Origin: Kitasatospora sp044457565
GTDB taxonomy: Bacteria; Actinomycetota; Actinomycetes; Streptomycetales; Streptomycetaceae
DNA: 64,000 nt
Direction: 5' to 3'
Assembly: GCF_044457565.1 (NCBI RefSeq)
Contig: NZ_JBITGZ010000004.1
Coordinates: forward strand, 124,001-188,000
This document shows positions 41,847 to 50,284 of this stretch, in pieces. A program made the position numbers and the translations under genes. Positions within the stretch are counted from its first letter, which is position 1; every line of letters begins with the position of its first letter. The notes beneath the pieces are model-generated. The model did no database searches. It was not told the origin of the DNA and was given only the letters and a program-made list of their open reading frames with translations.

Positions 41847-44318
41847 TCAGCCGAGGGCATCGGGACCCTTGAAGGTCGGGGATCCCCAGGCGTCCCGCTC
41901 CTGGACGAGCAGGTCGGCGATGCCGGGGCTCGTCGTCTCGGCCTCCTCCTCCTGCTCGGTCGGCTCGTCGTCCTCCTCGCTCTCCTCCCCGGGCGGAGCC
42001 TCCCCGCAGGAGAGCGAGACGGCGCCGGCGAAGGACACCCCTGCGCCGGTCGGGTCGACGCGGCTCGGTTGCCAGGTCGCCCACTGCCGGCCGTCCGGTG
42101 CCAGCGATTCGGCGTCGGGGCCGTCCTCGGCGGCCCAGGTGCTCGGCGCCTCCCTCGTGCGGCCCGTGACGACGGTCTCGGGCTCGTTCTCGGTGGGGAC
42201 GGACCACAACAACGGGACGAAGGACGCCGCTGCCACGTCCCAGTCCGCGCTGGACCCGGGGTCCTCGCCACCGGTCGGGGCCGGTACGGGGGCCAGGGGG
42301 TCGGGCCCGTCCGGTGCAGGCAGCGGACGGCCGTCCGAGCCGACCGCCGGACCCGGCTGCTCCGGCTGGATCGGCTGCTCCGGAAGTGCGGACTGTGCCG
42401 CCTGCGGGGACTCCGTCGACACGGGCGCGGCCTCGGGCGCACTCACAGGCACGGGGTTCACCGAGGTGAGGTCCAGGCCCTCGGCCGGAACGCCGACCGC
42501 TGCGGGCCGGCCTCCGGTGCCGTCGAGGTCGTCGAACTCGCCGGTCCAGGGCTCGTTCCAGACCTCGCCGGCGGTGTTCGGAGAGGCGGCGCTCTCGCTG
42601 CGTTCCGCAGGTGCGGCCCGGCCCGCTGCGCCGGCGACGGCCGACGCGCCCGCGGCCATGCCCAGGCTCACTCCGATGCCCAGGCCCGTGCCCACTGCCT
42701 CGACCGCTTCCTCTGCGGTGAGTTCGGTGGCGAGCTGCGCCCCCGGGAGTTCGAGGACCGCGCCGCCCGCGGTCGCGCCGAGCTCCGAGCCGACCTCGTC
42801 GCCCGCCTCCGGCAGACCTGCCCAGGGCTTGCCGTCCGCGTCGAGCAGGCCGGAGGCGTCGCTGCGCTCGTTGGGGGTTTGCTGGCCGCCGCCAGCGCCC
42901 ATGCCGGGCATCATCGGCATACCCGCGCCGCCCATCATCCCGGCAGCGCCCGGCGCCGCGGCGGCGTTCGGGCCGGCGGACGCCAGCGTGGTCGTCTCCA
43001 GCGGTGGGCGCTCCTCGTTCTCGGATTCGGTGGGTTTGCGGCCCGGGGTCGCCGGTACGTCGCTGACCAGTCCGCCAAGGCCGGGGAACCTGCCCACGCC
43101 CTCGGCGCTGACCCTGCCCGGAAGGCCGCCGGACAGCCCGCCCCTGCCGAAGGTGGAGGCCCCGGAGGTCAGCCCGTTGCCCAGGCCCAACCCGGTGCCG
43201 CGCGGGTTGAGTGCCTGGTCCAGCCCGGCCAGGCCGAGGGTCCCCGGCAGGCCGCCCAGGCTGGTGCTGCCTGGGAAGGGCAGCAGGGAGAACGGCGGGA
43301 GCGAGCCACCGGTACCGAGCTCGGTGCTGCCGGGGAAGTGCAGGCTGGGGAGGGGGGGAAGCTTACCTCCGGTACCGCCCTTGGAACCGTCGTTGCCCCC
43401 CTTGGAACCGCCCTTGCCGCCTTTGGCACCGCCGAGGTCCAGGCCGTTGGGGAAGGGCTTCGGGGTGGCGTGTGTGCCGGGCGGCGGGGGCGGCGCCGCG
43501 CTGAACTTGGGGCCACCGGATCCTGAGCCGCCCGTCCCGTCCTTCCCCGTGCCGTCCTTCCCCGTGCCGTCCTTGCCCGTCCCGTCCTTGCCCGTCCCGT
43601 CCTTCCCGGAGCCGTCCTTGCCCGTCCCGTCCTTGGGAGGCTCCTTGACCGGCGAGGTGACCGGGCCGGGCGGCCGGATGTCGTCGATGGTGACGGCGTA
43701 CTCGCCGGCCAGGTTCCTGAGCACGACCCGCATGTCGGCGGTCATCATCTCGACCAGCTCCGGCCGCTTGCTGATCGGGACGAGGCCGTCGACCGGCGCG
43801 GTGCCCAGCTTCTGCGCCTGCTCCGCGTACCACTGGTCGATCTCCGCGATCTTGGTCTGCGCGTGCTGGAGGGTCAGCGCATTGTCCGCGAGTTGCTGGT
43901 AGACCGAGTGGGTGCCCAGCGAACCGCCCGACAGGACGTCAGCGGTGGCTGCGACCTGCTTGGAGAAGGTCTCCATCATGGCTGTGAAGGCCTCCGCTGC
44001 GGCACCCTTCCAGGGCCCGTCGGTGCCGGCGAGCGCCTTGGCCTGATCCGTGAGGCTCTTCGCGACCTGGGACAACACGCTGTGGACGTAGTGGAAGACC
44101 TCCGCCGCACGGCTCAGCGACGCGGGGTCGGCGACGGCCTTGGCGTGCGCGAGGTTGGAACTGCTGTTAGTGCCGGCGGCCATCCCGACGATGGCGGCCT
44201 CGATCTTCTTCCAATCCCACGAGTCGTAGTCGTCGACCGAACCGGGAACCTTCGAGACGGTGCCGAAGACCGTGCCGTTCTCGTCCTGGGTGAATCCGTC
44301 GCCGTTGTAGTTGGCCAT
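41847..44318 (-). CDS. large WXG-domain protein with Pro/Gly-rich region
   Basis: The 823-residue protein has a helical N-terminus (about 1-215) with a WXG-type turn, GPWKGAAAEAFTAMM, near residue 102, which resembles PPE or long WXG100 proteins. From about 235 there are seven five-residue GKDGT-type repeats, followed by a Gly/Pro/Leu-rich stretch and an acidic, Ala/Pro-rich C-terminal half that ends SPGIADLLVQERDAWG. No enzyme motif seen. It is probably exported and may form part of the cell-surface or apparatus-associated material. It lies between two small secreted-type genes in the operon. Confidence 0.78.
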   Translation of the reverse strand: MANYNGDGFTQDENGTVFGTVSKVPGSVDDYDSWDWKKIEAAIVGMAAGTNSSSNLAHAKAVADPASLSRAAEVFHYVHSVLSQVAKSLTDQAKALAGTDGPWKGAAAEAFTAMMETFSKQVAATADVLSGGSLGTHSVYQQLADNALTLQHAQTKIAEIDQWYAEQAQKLGTAPVDGLVPISKRPELVEMMTADMRVVLRNLAGEYAVTIDDIRPPGPVTSPVKEPPKDGTGKDGSGKDGTGKDGTGKDGTGKDGTGKDGTGGSGSGGPKFSAAPPPPPGTHATPKPFPNGLDLGGAKGGKGGSKGGNDGSKGGTGGKLPPLPSLHFPGSTELGTGGSLPPFSLLPFPGSTSLGGLPGTLGLAGLDQALNPRGTGLGLGNGLTSGASTFGRGGLSGGLPGRVSAEGVGRFPGLGGLVSDVPATPGRKPTESENEERPPLETTTLASAGPNAAAAPGAAGMMGGAGMPMMPGMGAGGGQQTPNERSDASGLLDADGKPWAGLPEAGDEVGSELGATAGGAVLELPGAQLATELTAEEAVEAVGTGLGIGVSLGMAAGASAVAGAAGRAAPAERSESAASPNTAGEVWNEPWTGEFDDLDGTGGRPAAVGVPAEGLDLTSVNPVPVSAPEAAPVSTESPQAAQSALPEQPIQPEQPGPAVGSDGRPLPAPDGPDPLAPVPAPTGGEDPGSSADWDVAAASFVPLLWSVPTENEPETVVTGRTREAPSTWAAEDGPDAESLAPDGRQWATWQPSRVDPTGAGVSFAGAVSLSCGEAPPGEESEEDDEPTEQEEEAETTSPGIADLLVQERDAWGSPTFKGPDALG
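43531..43635 (-). repeat. seven tandem 15-bp units encoding GKDGT/GKDGS
   Basis: Seven units of the type CCCGTCCCGTCCTTG (plus strand) lie head to tail, six close to identical and one variant with CCGGAG. They are in frame and so can change copy number without breaking the gene. Confidence 0.9.
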
Positions 44319-44407
44319 GAGCTCCTGATCCTCCTGTCGTTGGGCTGTCCGTGGTCACCGACCACGACCTGTGGGTGCATGACGGTGACCACGGAGCCGC
44401 GTTACCG

Positions 44408-45031
44408 TCAGGGAGCGCCCGTGCCGGGCGGGGCGGGGGGCGGAGCGCCGCCGCCGCTGGGTTTGGGAATGTCACCCAGCATCTTGCTGAAGTCGCCCTG
44501 GACCCTCGTCATGATGTTCTGCAGGTCCGTGGAGGTGATCGAGTTGAGGTCCTCGATCGACTTGTACTTGGTGCTCAGTTCCACGATCCCGTCGTGCAGG
44601 TCGAGAAGTGCCACCCCGAGGTCCCGGAAGACCTTGATGTACCACTCCTTCAGGCCGTCGTCGCCGTTGGCCCCGTTGATCTTCAGGCGCATCTTGTTGG
44701 CGTGGTAGAAGGACCCGGGCCGAATGTCGACCTCCTGCAGGAACTTCTCCGCCACGGGTGTGACGCTCTGGAGCACCTGCATGTTCTTCGCGAACAGGTC
44801 CATCGACGGTGTGGCCACGCTCGTACCCTTGCCGCCGCCCTTGGATGACGGGACCTCCGGCGGCCTGAAGTAGTACGTCCAGGGGTCCGTGTGGTGCCCC
44901 TCGTCGACGTTGGTGCCGCCGGTGTACTGATGCGGTTTCGGGGGCGTGAAATCGGGGTCGTTCTGGGGCTTCTGCCCCGGCGGCAGCGGGGTGTGGCCCT
45001 GGTCGTCGTGGATGCCGGGTTGTGTGACCAT
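44408..45031 (-). CDS. helical type VII-associated protein, family unknown
   Basis: This 207-residue protein has a polar, Pro/Gly-rich N-terminus (about 1-75), then a helical region with MDLFAKNMQVLQSVTPVAEK and WYIKVFRDLGVALLDLHDGI, and a Pro/Ala tail. The helical part is about the length of a WXG100 protein but lacks the Trp-x-Gly turn. It is encoded five bases downstream of a WXG100 gene, so it is probably cosecreted or a component of the export complex. I do not recognise the family. Confidence 0.72.
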   Translation of the reverse strand: MVTQPGIHDDQGHTPLPPGQKPQNDPDFTPPKPHQYTGGTNVDEGHHTDPWTYYFRPPEVPSSKGGGKGTSVATPSMDLFAKNMQVLQSVTPVAEKFLQEVDIRPGSFYHANKMRLKINGANGDDGLKEWYIKVFRDLGVALLDLHDGIVELSTKYKSIEDLNSITSTDLQNIMTRVQGDFSKMLGDIPKPSGGGAPPPAPPGTGAP

Positions 45032-45036
45032 CGTTC

Positions 45037-45324
45037 CTACCCCCAGAGCTGAACGCCTTGGCGCTCACCGTTGGCGTAGAACTCGTTGATGGTTCCGAGC
45101 ATGCTGACGGCGGCATCGGACTTCGCCGTCATGTCGGCGGCGGCGGCGTCCCACTGCGCCTTGACCTGCTGGTAGGTCTGCTGCGCGTCGCTGGTCCACT
45201 CCGCGAGGTGCGTCTTCGCCTGGCTCTCCAGCTGGGCCAGCGTCTGGTTGATCTTCTGGGTGATGGCGTGCATCTCGCCGACGATGTAGTCGACCTGCTC
45301 CATCTGGACGGTATAGGTGGCCAT
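45037..45324 (-). CDS. WXG100-family protein (Trp-Thr-Ser variant)
   Basis: A 95-residue protein of WXG100 length: two helices with the turn LAEWTSDAQQTYQQV, where Trp43-Thr-Ser45 replaces Trp-x-Gly. It is the second of two tandem esx-type genes and most likely forms a heterodimer with the canonical partner encoded 50 bases upstream. Such dimers are the core substrates of EccC. Confidence 0.85.
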   Translation of the reverse strand: MATYTVQMEQVDYIVGEMHAITQKINQTLAQLESQAKTHLAEWTSDAQQTYQQVKAQWDAAAADMTAKSDAAVSMLGTINEFYANGERQGVQLWG

Positions 45325-45374
45325 GCTGTGGGCTCCTTCTGGAAGGTGGTTCGGGTCGGAGGAGGGGGCAGGGA

Positions 45375-45716
45375 TCAGGTGGGGAAGCCGGGCAGGCCGC
45401 TGACGCCCGAGCCCATGATCTTGGCCAGGTCGCCGGCCGCCCGGTTGGTGTCCTCGTGGGTGTTCGCGTACACCTTGGTGTTCGACGACAGGTTCTCCAG
45501 CATGGTGGCCAGCGCCTGGTTGACCTTCTGGAAGTCGGTCAGCCAGTCGTGCATCGCCTGGGTGTAGATCTTGGCCGCGTCGCCGGACCAACTGCCCTGC
45601 AGGGTCTCGATCTGGCTCGCCATCTGCGCGTACGCGCCGCTGCCTTCGTCCAGAGCGTGCTGGAATGCGCTCTGGGCAGTGGTCATGCCCTGGATTTCGA
45701 CGGAGGTCAGTGCCAT
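45375..45716 (-). CDS. WXG100-family protein (EsxA-like)
   Basis: This 113-residue protein has the classic form: helix, ETLQGSWSGDAAKIYTQAMH with Trp43-Ser-Gly45, helix, then a tail ending SGVSGLPGFPT. It is the first small substrate gene after the secretion genes, 147 bases beyond the EccA-type gene, and is likely exported as a dimer with the next gene product. Confidence 0.88.
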   Translation of the reverse strand: MALTSVEIQGMTTAQSAFQHALDEGSGAYAQMASQIETLQGSWSGDAAKIYTQAMHDWLTDFQKVNQALATMLENLSSNTKVYANTHEDTNRAAGDLAKIMGSGVSGLPGFPT

Positions 45717-45863
45717 GGGTCGTCCTTTCTTCGGGAGGCCGGCCTGAGGGCCGACCGGTGCGGGATGAAGGGTTCGGGGGCGGGGGGGTTCAGGGGCGGT
45801 GCCGCCGAGCGGCGTGCTCGGGTGGCCGACCGGGTCGCCGACCGGGTGGGCCCCGGGCGGGCC

Positions 45864-48800
45864 TCACGAGTGCACCAGCGGAGCCGCCGGGGCAGGAGCC
45901 GCCGCCGGATCGGGCGGCAGGTCCTCGATGTCCACGGTCCGCGACCGGGCCGAGCGGGCGACGGAGCGCGCCAACCGGTGGATCTCGTACGCGCCGCCCG
46001 GCGGTGGACGCTCGGTGTAGCGGAGCGTCAGCACGTCGGCCGCCTCATCGTCCAACTGGAATCCCAGTGAGTGAAGACGGCGACGGACCAGTTCGGTGGC
46101 CTGCTCGCCGGTGTAGTCGGCCAGCTGGACGTACTCGGCGAACGCCGAAGCCAGAGCGGGGCGTTCGCCGAGCAGCTCGATCAACTGCGGCGAACTGCCG
46201 GTCAGCGCCAGCGCGGTGTCGTGCAGGTTCTCCCGCAGGGCGACGGCCAGGTCGGTCAGCGCGTCCAGGACGGCGGCGCGCTCGGCGGGTGCCCGCCGTT
46301 CGAACGCCGGGTCCAGGTCGACCAGCAGGAGCCCGCCCGCGGCCTCGCCCCGGGCCGCGTCCAGCGGGTACCAGGGCTGCTCGGCCCAGCGGGCCGGCAC
46401 CGCGGAGAGCACGACGTGATGCGTCGCGCCGGTGCTCAGCAGGCCGAGTTCGGCCAGGCAGCGCCCGTAGAGCCGGGCCAGTGTCCGGCGTCCGCTGCCG
46501 GGCGGGCCCTGCAGCACGACGTTCGCCAGGCCGCCGGTCCGCTCGCCGGAGCGCCGGAGCTGGGCGAGGTTCGCCAGGCGCAGTCGCAGGGTCTGCCGGG
46601 CGCCGTCGAGTCCGGTCAGCGCGGCCAGGGCACGCTGCGCGGGGGTGTCGCCCGGCAGGGGCTCCGCGAGTTCGGCCACCGCCGCGCCCGCCTGATCGGA
46701 CGCCTGGTCGCCCACGTGATCGGCCGCCCGGTCGCTGGCCTGGCGGTCGTCCCCCGGCTCGCTCGCCGGAGCGGTCGCCGGATCGGTCGCCCGGTCGCTT
46801 GTCCCAGCGCCGCTCTGCGCGCCGCTCCGAACGCCCGCCTGGTCGCCCGGCAGGCTGAGCACGTCGGCACCGGTCAGGCGGCTCAGTTCGGCGTCGTCCC
46901 GGGGAGGCCGGGTGGCGAGCCGGGACGCCTGCCGACTGATCATCTCCTCGAAGATCTGCCGGGCGACCCGGCCGTTGCCGAAGGTGTCCCCCTTCGGCAC
47001 CTCCTCGAAGTAGCGGTTCAGCGCCGCCAGCGCGCCCTCGTCCAGCTCGTAGTAGTGCTTGGCGCACAGGCCGCGGACGATGGTGACGAGCTCGGCCGGG
47101 CTGTAGTTTGGGAACTCCACCGAGCGGGCGAACCGGGAGGCCATGCCGGGGTTGGAGGCCAGGAACTGGTCCATCTGGGCGGAGTAGCCGGCCACGATGA
47201 CGACGATCTCGTCACGGTGGTCCTCCATCAGCTTCATCAGCGTCTCGACCGCCTCCTGACCGAAGTCCGGTCCGGTGCCCCGGGACTGATTGGTCAGGGT
47301 GTACGCCTCGTCGATGAACAGCACGCCGCCGAGGCCCTTGTTGAACACCTCGGTGGTCTTGATGGCGGTGCCGCCGATGATCTGCGCGACCAGGTCGGCG
47401 CGGGCGACCTCGACGATGTGGCCCTTGCTGAGGATGCCCAACTCGGCCAGGACCGCGCCGTACAGCCGGGCCACCGTGGTCTTGCCCGTTCCCGGCGGGC
47501 CGGCGAAGACCAGGTGGCGGCTCATCGGCGGCATCGGCAGGCCCATCTCCTGACGCCGCTGGGTCATCTTGTTGAGGTTGATCAGCCCGGTGACCTCGCG
47601 CTTGACGCTCTCCAGCCCGACCAGGGACTCCAGTTCGGCCAGCGGGCCCGGGCTCGCCTGCCGCTTCGCCTCGCCGTTGTGCGCCGGCTCGCCCCCTCGG
47701 CCGGGGGAGACGTCGCCGGGGTGCGAGGTCCGGTCGCCGCCGCCGCCGGAGCCGGAGGGCGTACCGGAACCGCTCCCGTTGTCGTGGATCTGGCAGTCGT
47801 TGACCAGGACCTGCTGGTCGATGCCGCCGTGCACGCCCTCGCCGGCGTTGTCGAAGACGGTGCAGTTGTCCAACTGCGCGCGGGAGGAGGCGTCCACGCT
47901 GAGGCCGTGACCGCGGGCCCCGGTGATCCGGCAGCCGACCGCCGTCACCGAGCCACCGCCGGCCACCCGGATGCCGTCGGCGTCCGCGTCGCTGAACTCG
48001 CTCTCGAAGGCGGTGAGTTCGGCCTTGGAGTCGATCACGGTCCGGCAGCCCTGGAGCACCGAGCCGGTCAGCTCGGCACGGGAGGCGCCGCCCAACGAGA
48101 GGCCCAGGCCGCCGGCGGAGCGCACCCGGACGCCGGACAGCCGCGCCCGGGAGCCCTCGTCGAGTGCGATGCCCGGACCGCCGAGCAGCGCGAAGTCGGC
48201 GTCGTGGACGGTCAGCTGTCCCTGGCCGGTGACCCGGGCGGCCGCGGCGGCGGCGCGGACGGTCAGCGCGACGCACTCCGCCTCGCTGCCCTCCTCGACC
48301 AGCAGACCCACCGGGACGGCACCGATCCGGCAGCGTTCCAGCCGCGCGCGGGAGCCGCCGGTGATCCGCAGCGCGCCGGTGGCGGCGGAGTCGATCACGC
48401 AGTCGCTCAGCAGCGGGGCGGCGCCGTCGCCGATGTGGACCGACTGGCCGCCCGCGCCGCTGAACGAGCACTCCGCCAGCACGATCGCGGCGGGGCTGGT
48501 CAGGTAGGCGTCCAGGCCGGCGCTCGCGGTGACGGTGACGTCGCGCAGGTCGGCGCTGCCGTTCTGCTCCACGGCCAGCGCCGGCTTGCCGCTGCCGTGG
48601 ACCCGGCTGGCCTCGACCACGGCTGTACCGTGCCCGTTGACGCAGATTCCGTTGCCGCGCGGCCGGTCCAGGGTGCAGTCGCGCACGGTGAGGCGCCCGT
48701 GGTCGGCGATCACCACGGCGGACGAGCCGACCTCGGTGATCTCGCACCGCTCGACCACGTTGCCGCCGCCGGAGGTCACCACGATCCCGGCGCCCCCGGT

Positions 48801-49202
48801 GTTGGCCACCCCGCAGTCGCGCAGCGCCAGGACGCCGTCCTGCCAGGCCAGTACGGCGGCCCAGGCGTCGCCGGAGATCCGGCAGTCGTCCAGCGCGGCC
48901 TGGCCCCGCCGTACCTCCAGCACCGGTGCCTGCCGGTCGGCGCCGGTCAGCAGCAGACCCGACAACTGCGCGGCCTCCGCGTCGAGGGTCACCGTGCTGC
49001 CGGCGTCCGCGTGGACGTGGACGGTACCGTCGGCGCCGCCCTCGGCGGCCAGCGTCACCGGCCTGGTGATGGTCAGGGACTCGTCGTAGCGGCCGGCCGC
49101 GATGGTGATCAGCGCGCCTTCGGCGGCGTCGGCCAGCGCCGCGGTGATGGACCGGTGGGCGCCCGGGCGATCCGCGGAGACCAGCAGGACCTGTCGGCTC
49201 AC
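45864..49202 (-). CDS. eccA: beta-helix / AAA+ EccA-type protein
   Basis: This 1,112-residue protein starts at a GTG that overlaps the previous stop by four bases. Residues about 1-440 are a right-handed parallel beta-helix of repeated strands (GGAGIVVTSGGGNVVERCEI and similar). A Gly/Ser linker follows. Residues about 530-780 are a CbxX/CfxQ AAA+ ATPase: Walker A GPPGTGKTT with Lys574, Walker B GGVLFIDEAYT, sensor AGYSAQMDQFLASNPGMASR. A second AAA-like domain (about 865-1090) has a degenerate Walker A, GPPGSGRRT, with Arg905 in place of Lys. ESX EccA proteins are cytosolic and act on substrates; the beta-helix is an addition typical of streptomycete forms. Confidence 0.85.
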   Translation of the reverse strand: MSRQVLLVSADRPGAHRSITAALADAAEGALITIAAGRYDESLTITRPVTLAAEGGADGTVHVHADAGSTVTLDAEAAQLSGLLLTGADRQAPVLEVRRGQAALDDCRISGDAWAAVLAWQDGVLALRDCGVANTGGAGIVVTSGGGNVVERCEITEVGSSAVVIADHGRLTVRDCTLDRPRGNGICVNGHGTAVVEASRVHGSGKPALAVEQNGSADLRDVTVTASAGLDAYLTSPAAIVLAECSFSGAGGQSVHIGDGAAPLLSDCVIDSAATGALRITGGSRARLERCRIGAVPVGLLVEEGSEAECVALTVRAAAAAARVTGQGQLTVHDADFALLGGPGIALDEGSRARLSGVRVRSAGGLGLSLGGASRAELTGSVLQGCRTVIDSKAELTAFESEFSDADADGIRVAGGGSVTAVGCRITGARGHGLSVDASSRAQLDNCTVFDNAGEGVHGGIDQQVLVNDCQIHDNGSGSGTPSGSGGGGDRTSHPGDVSPGRGGEPAHNGEAKRQASPGPLAELESLVGLESVKREVTGLINLNKMTQRRQEMGLPMPPMSRHLVFAGPPGTGKTTVARLYGAVLAELGILSKGHIVEVARADLVAQIIGGTAIKTTEVFNKGLGGVLFIDEAYTLTNQSRGTGPDFGQEAVETLMKLMEDHRDEIVVIVAGYSAQMDQFLASNPGMASRFARSVEFPNYSPAELVTIVRGLCAKHYYELDEGALAALNRYFEEVPKGDTFGNGRVARQIFEEMISRQASRLATRPPRDDAELSRLTGADVLSLPGDQAGVRSGAQSGAGTSDRATDPATAPASEPGDDRQASDRAADHVGDQASDQAGAAVAELAEPLPGDTPAQRALAALTGLDGARQTLRLRLANLAQLRRSGERTGGLANVVLQGPPGSGRRTLARLYGRCLAELGLLSTGATHHVVLSAVPARWAEQPWYPLDAARGEAAGGLLLVDLDPAFERRAPAERAAVLDALTDLAVALRENLHDTALALTGSSPQLIELLGERPALASAFAEYVQLADYTGEQATELVRRRLHSLGFQLDDEAADVLTLRYTERPPPGGAYEIHRLARSVARSARSRTVDIEDLPPDPAAAPAPAAPLVHS

Positions 49203-50284
49203 GGGGCCACTCCCTCGGCGCTCGCGACCGTGCCGGCGGCGGTGCGGGTACGCGGCCTGGACGCGCTGACGATCAGCCCGGGCGCGGTGCCCAGCAGCGG
49301 GATGGTCGGCGCCGCCGCGGACGGCGGGGCCGAGGCCGCTGCGGCCTGGGCCCAGGCCAGGACCTGGACGGCCTGTTCGAGACCGTCCAGGGCGATCTCG
49401 TCTAGCGCCGGGCGCCGGGCGCCGGCTCCGCCGTGACCGCCGTCGCCGGCGCCCTGCGCCAGCTCCGAGACCAGCAGCTCGCGCAGCAGCACCGGACCGT
49501 CGTCGTCGGAGCCGGCGCGCAGGACCTTGAACGTGGTGCCGGGGGCGAAGACCACCCGATCGGGCGCGGTGGGGTCGAGCAGATCGGTCCGCCGGGCCGT
49601 CACCGACCAGATCAGGAAGTCGGTGCCGTCCTCCGTCCCGGCGTGCGCGGCGGCCTGTGCGGTACAGAACGCCCACTCGGTGGTCGTGCGCCCCTTCCGG
49701 TACCAGGCGTGCTCGGCGTGGCTGACCCGCGACCGCAGCAGCGCGGCCCCACGGTAGGAGGGCAGCCGGCGCAGGCCGGCGGCCACACAGCGGGCCAGGG
49801 GTACGTGGGGCCCGACGGTGGCTCCCCGGACGGCGGCGTCCACCGCGGCACTGTCGCCCTCCAGGTAGAGGCAGACCGCGACCAGGTCGGTCAGGGTGTC
49901 GCCCTCCGACGCGCGTGAGTCGCCGCGCAGGCCCGGTGCCTGCGACAGCACCCGGGAGACGGTGCCGGCCGCCGCGTGGTAGCGCGCGCCGAACGTGCGG
50001 CGGACCCACTCGCGCTCCTGCGCGATCCCGCGCTGCGGTGGCACCGCGCAGGCCGCCAGGGCCGGTACGGGCTGCACCCGTACACCGGGTGCGGTGGCCT
50101 CGATGGCCTCCGCGGGGCCGGGCAGGGGGACGGTGTCCGGAGCCGGCCCGGACGGCGCCGCGGCGGGCTCGTGGCCTCCGGGCGCGCCGGACTCCAGCCG
50201 GATGAGGGGCACGTCCGGCGAGCGCGGCGGCCGGGCCGGCGCCGGGGCGGCCGCGGGTGCGGCGGGGGCGGATTCGGGGATCAT
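49199..50284 (-). CDS. type VII locus protein with ADP-ribosyltransferase-like fold
   Basis: The 361-residue protein starts at 50284, overlapping the EccB stop (ATGA), and its stop overlaps the next start. After a Pro/Ala-rich N-terminus (about 1-75) and a helical part, residues about 175-280 read LPSYRGAALLRS, FLIWSVTARRTDLL and RVVFAPGTTFKVLRA, the strand order and wording of R-S-E class ADP-ribosyltransferases (Arg in YRG, a Ser-type strand, FxPGTxFxV). The usual STS and ExE residues are not intact. The C-terminus is Ala/Pro-rich. No membrane helix. It may be an inactive structural relative; role in secretion unknown. Confidence 0.6.
   Translation of the reverse strand: MIPESAPAAPAAAPAPARPPRSPDVPLIRLESGAPGGHEPAAAPSGPAPDTVPLPGPAEAIEATAPGVRVQPVPALAACAVPPQRGIAQEREWVRRTFGARYHAAAGTVSRVLSQAPGLRGDSRASEGDTLTDLVAVCLYLEGDSAAVDAAVRGATVGPHVPLARCVAAGLRRLPSYRGAALLRSRVSHAEHAWYRKGRTTTEWAFCTAQAAAHAGTEDGTDFLIWSVTARRTDLLDPTAPDRVVFAPGTTFKVLRAGSDDDGPVLLRELLVSELAQGAGDGGHGGAGARRPALDEIALDGLEQAVQVLAWAQAAAASAPPSAAAPTIPLLGTAPGLIVSASRPRTRTAAGTVASAEGVAP

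Noticed and set aside
46071..49436. 1,121-codon plus-strand frame opposite the EccA-type gene
   Set aside because: Antisense shadow; low-complexity and without motifs, while the minus strand has Walker motifs.
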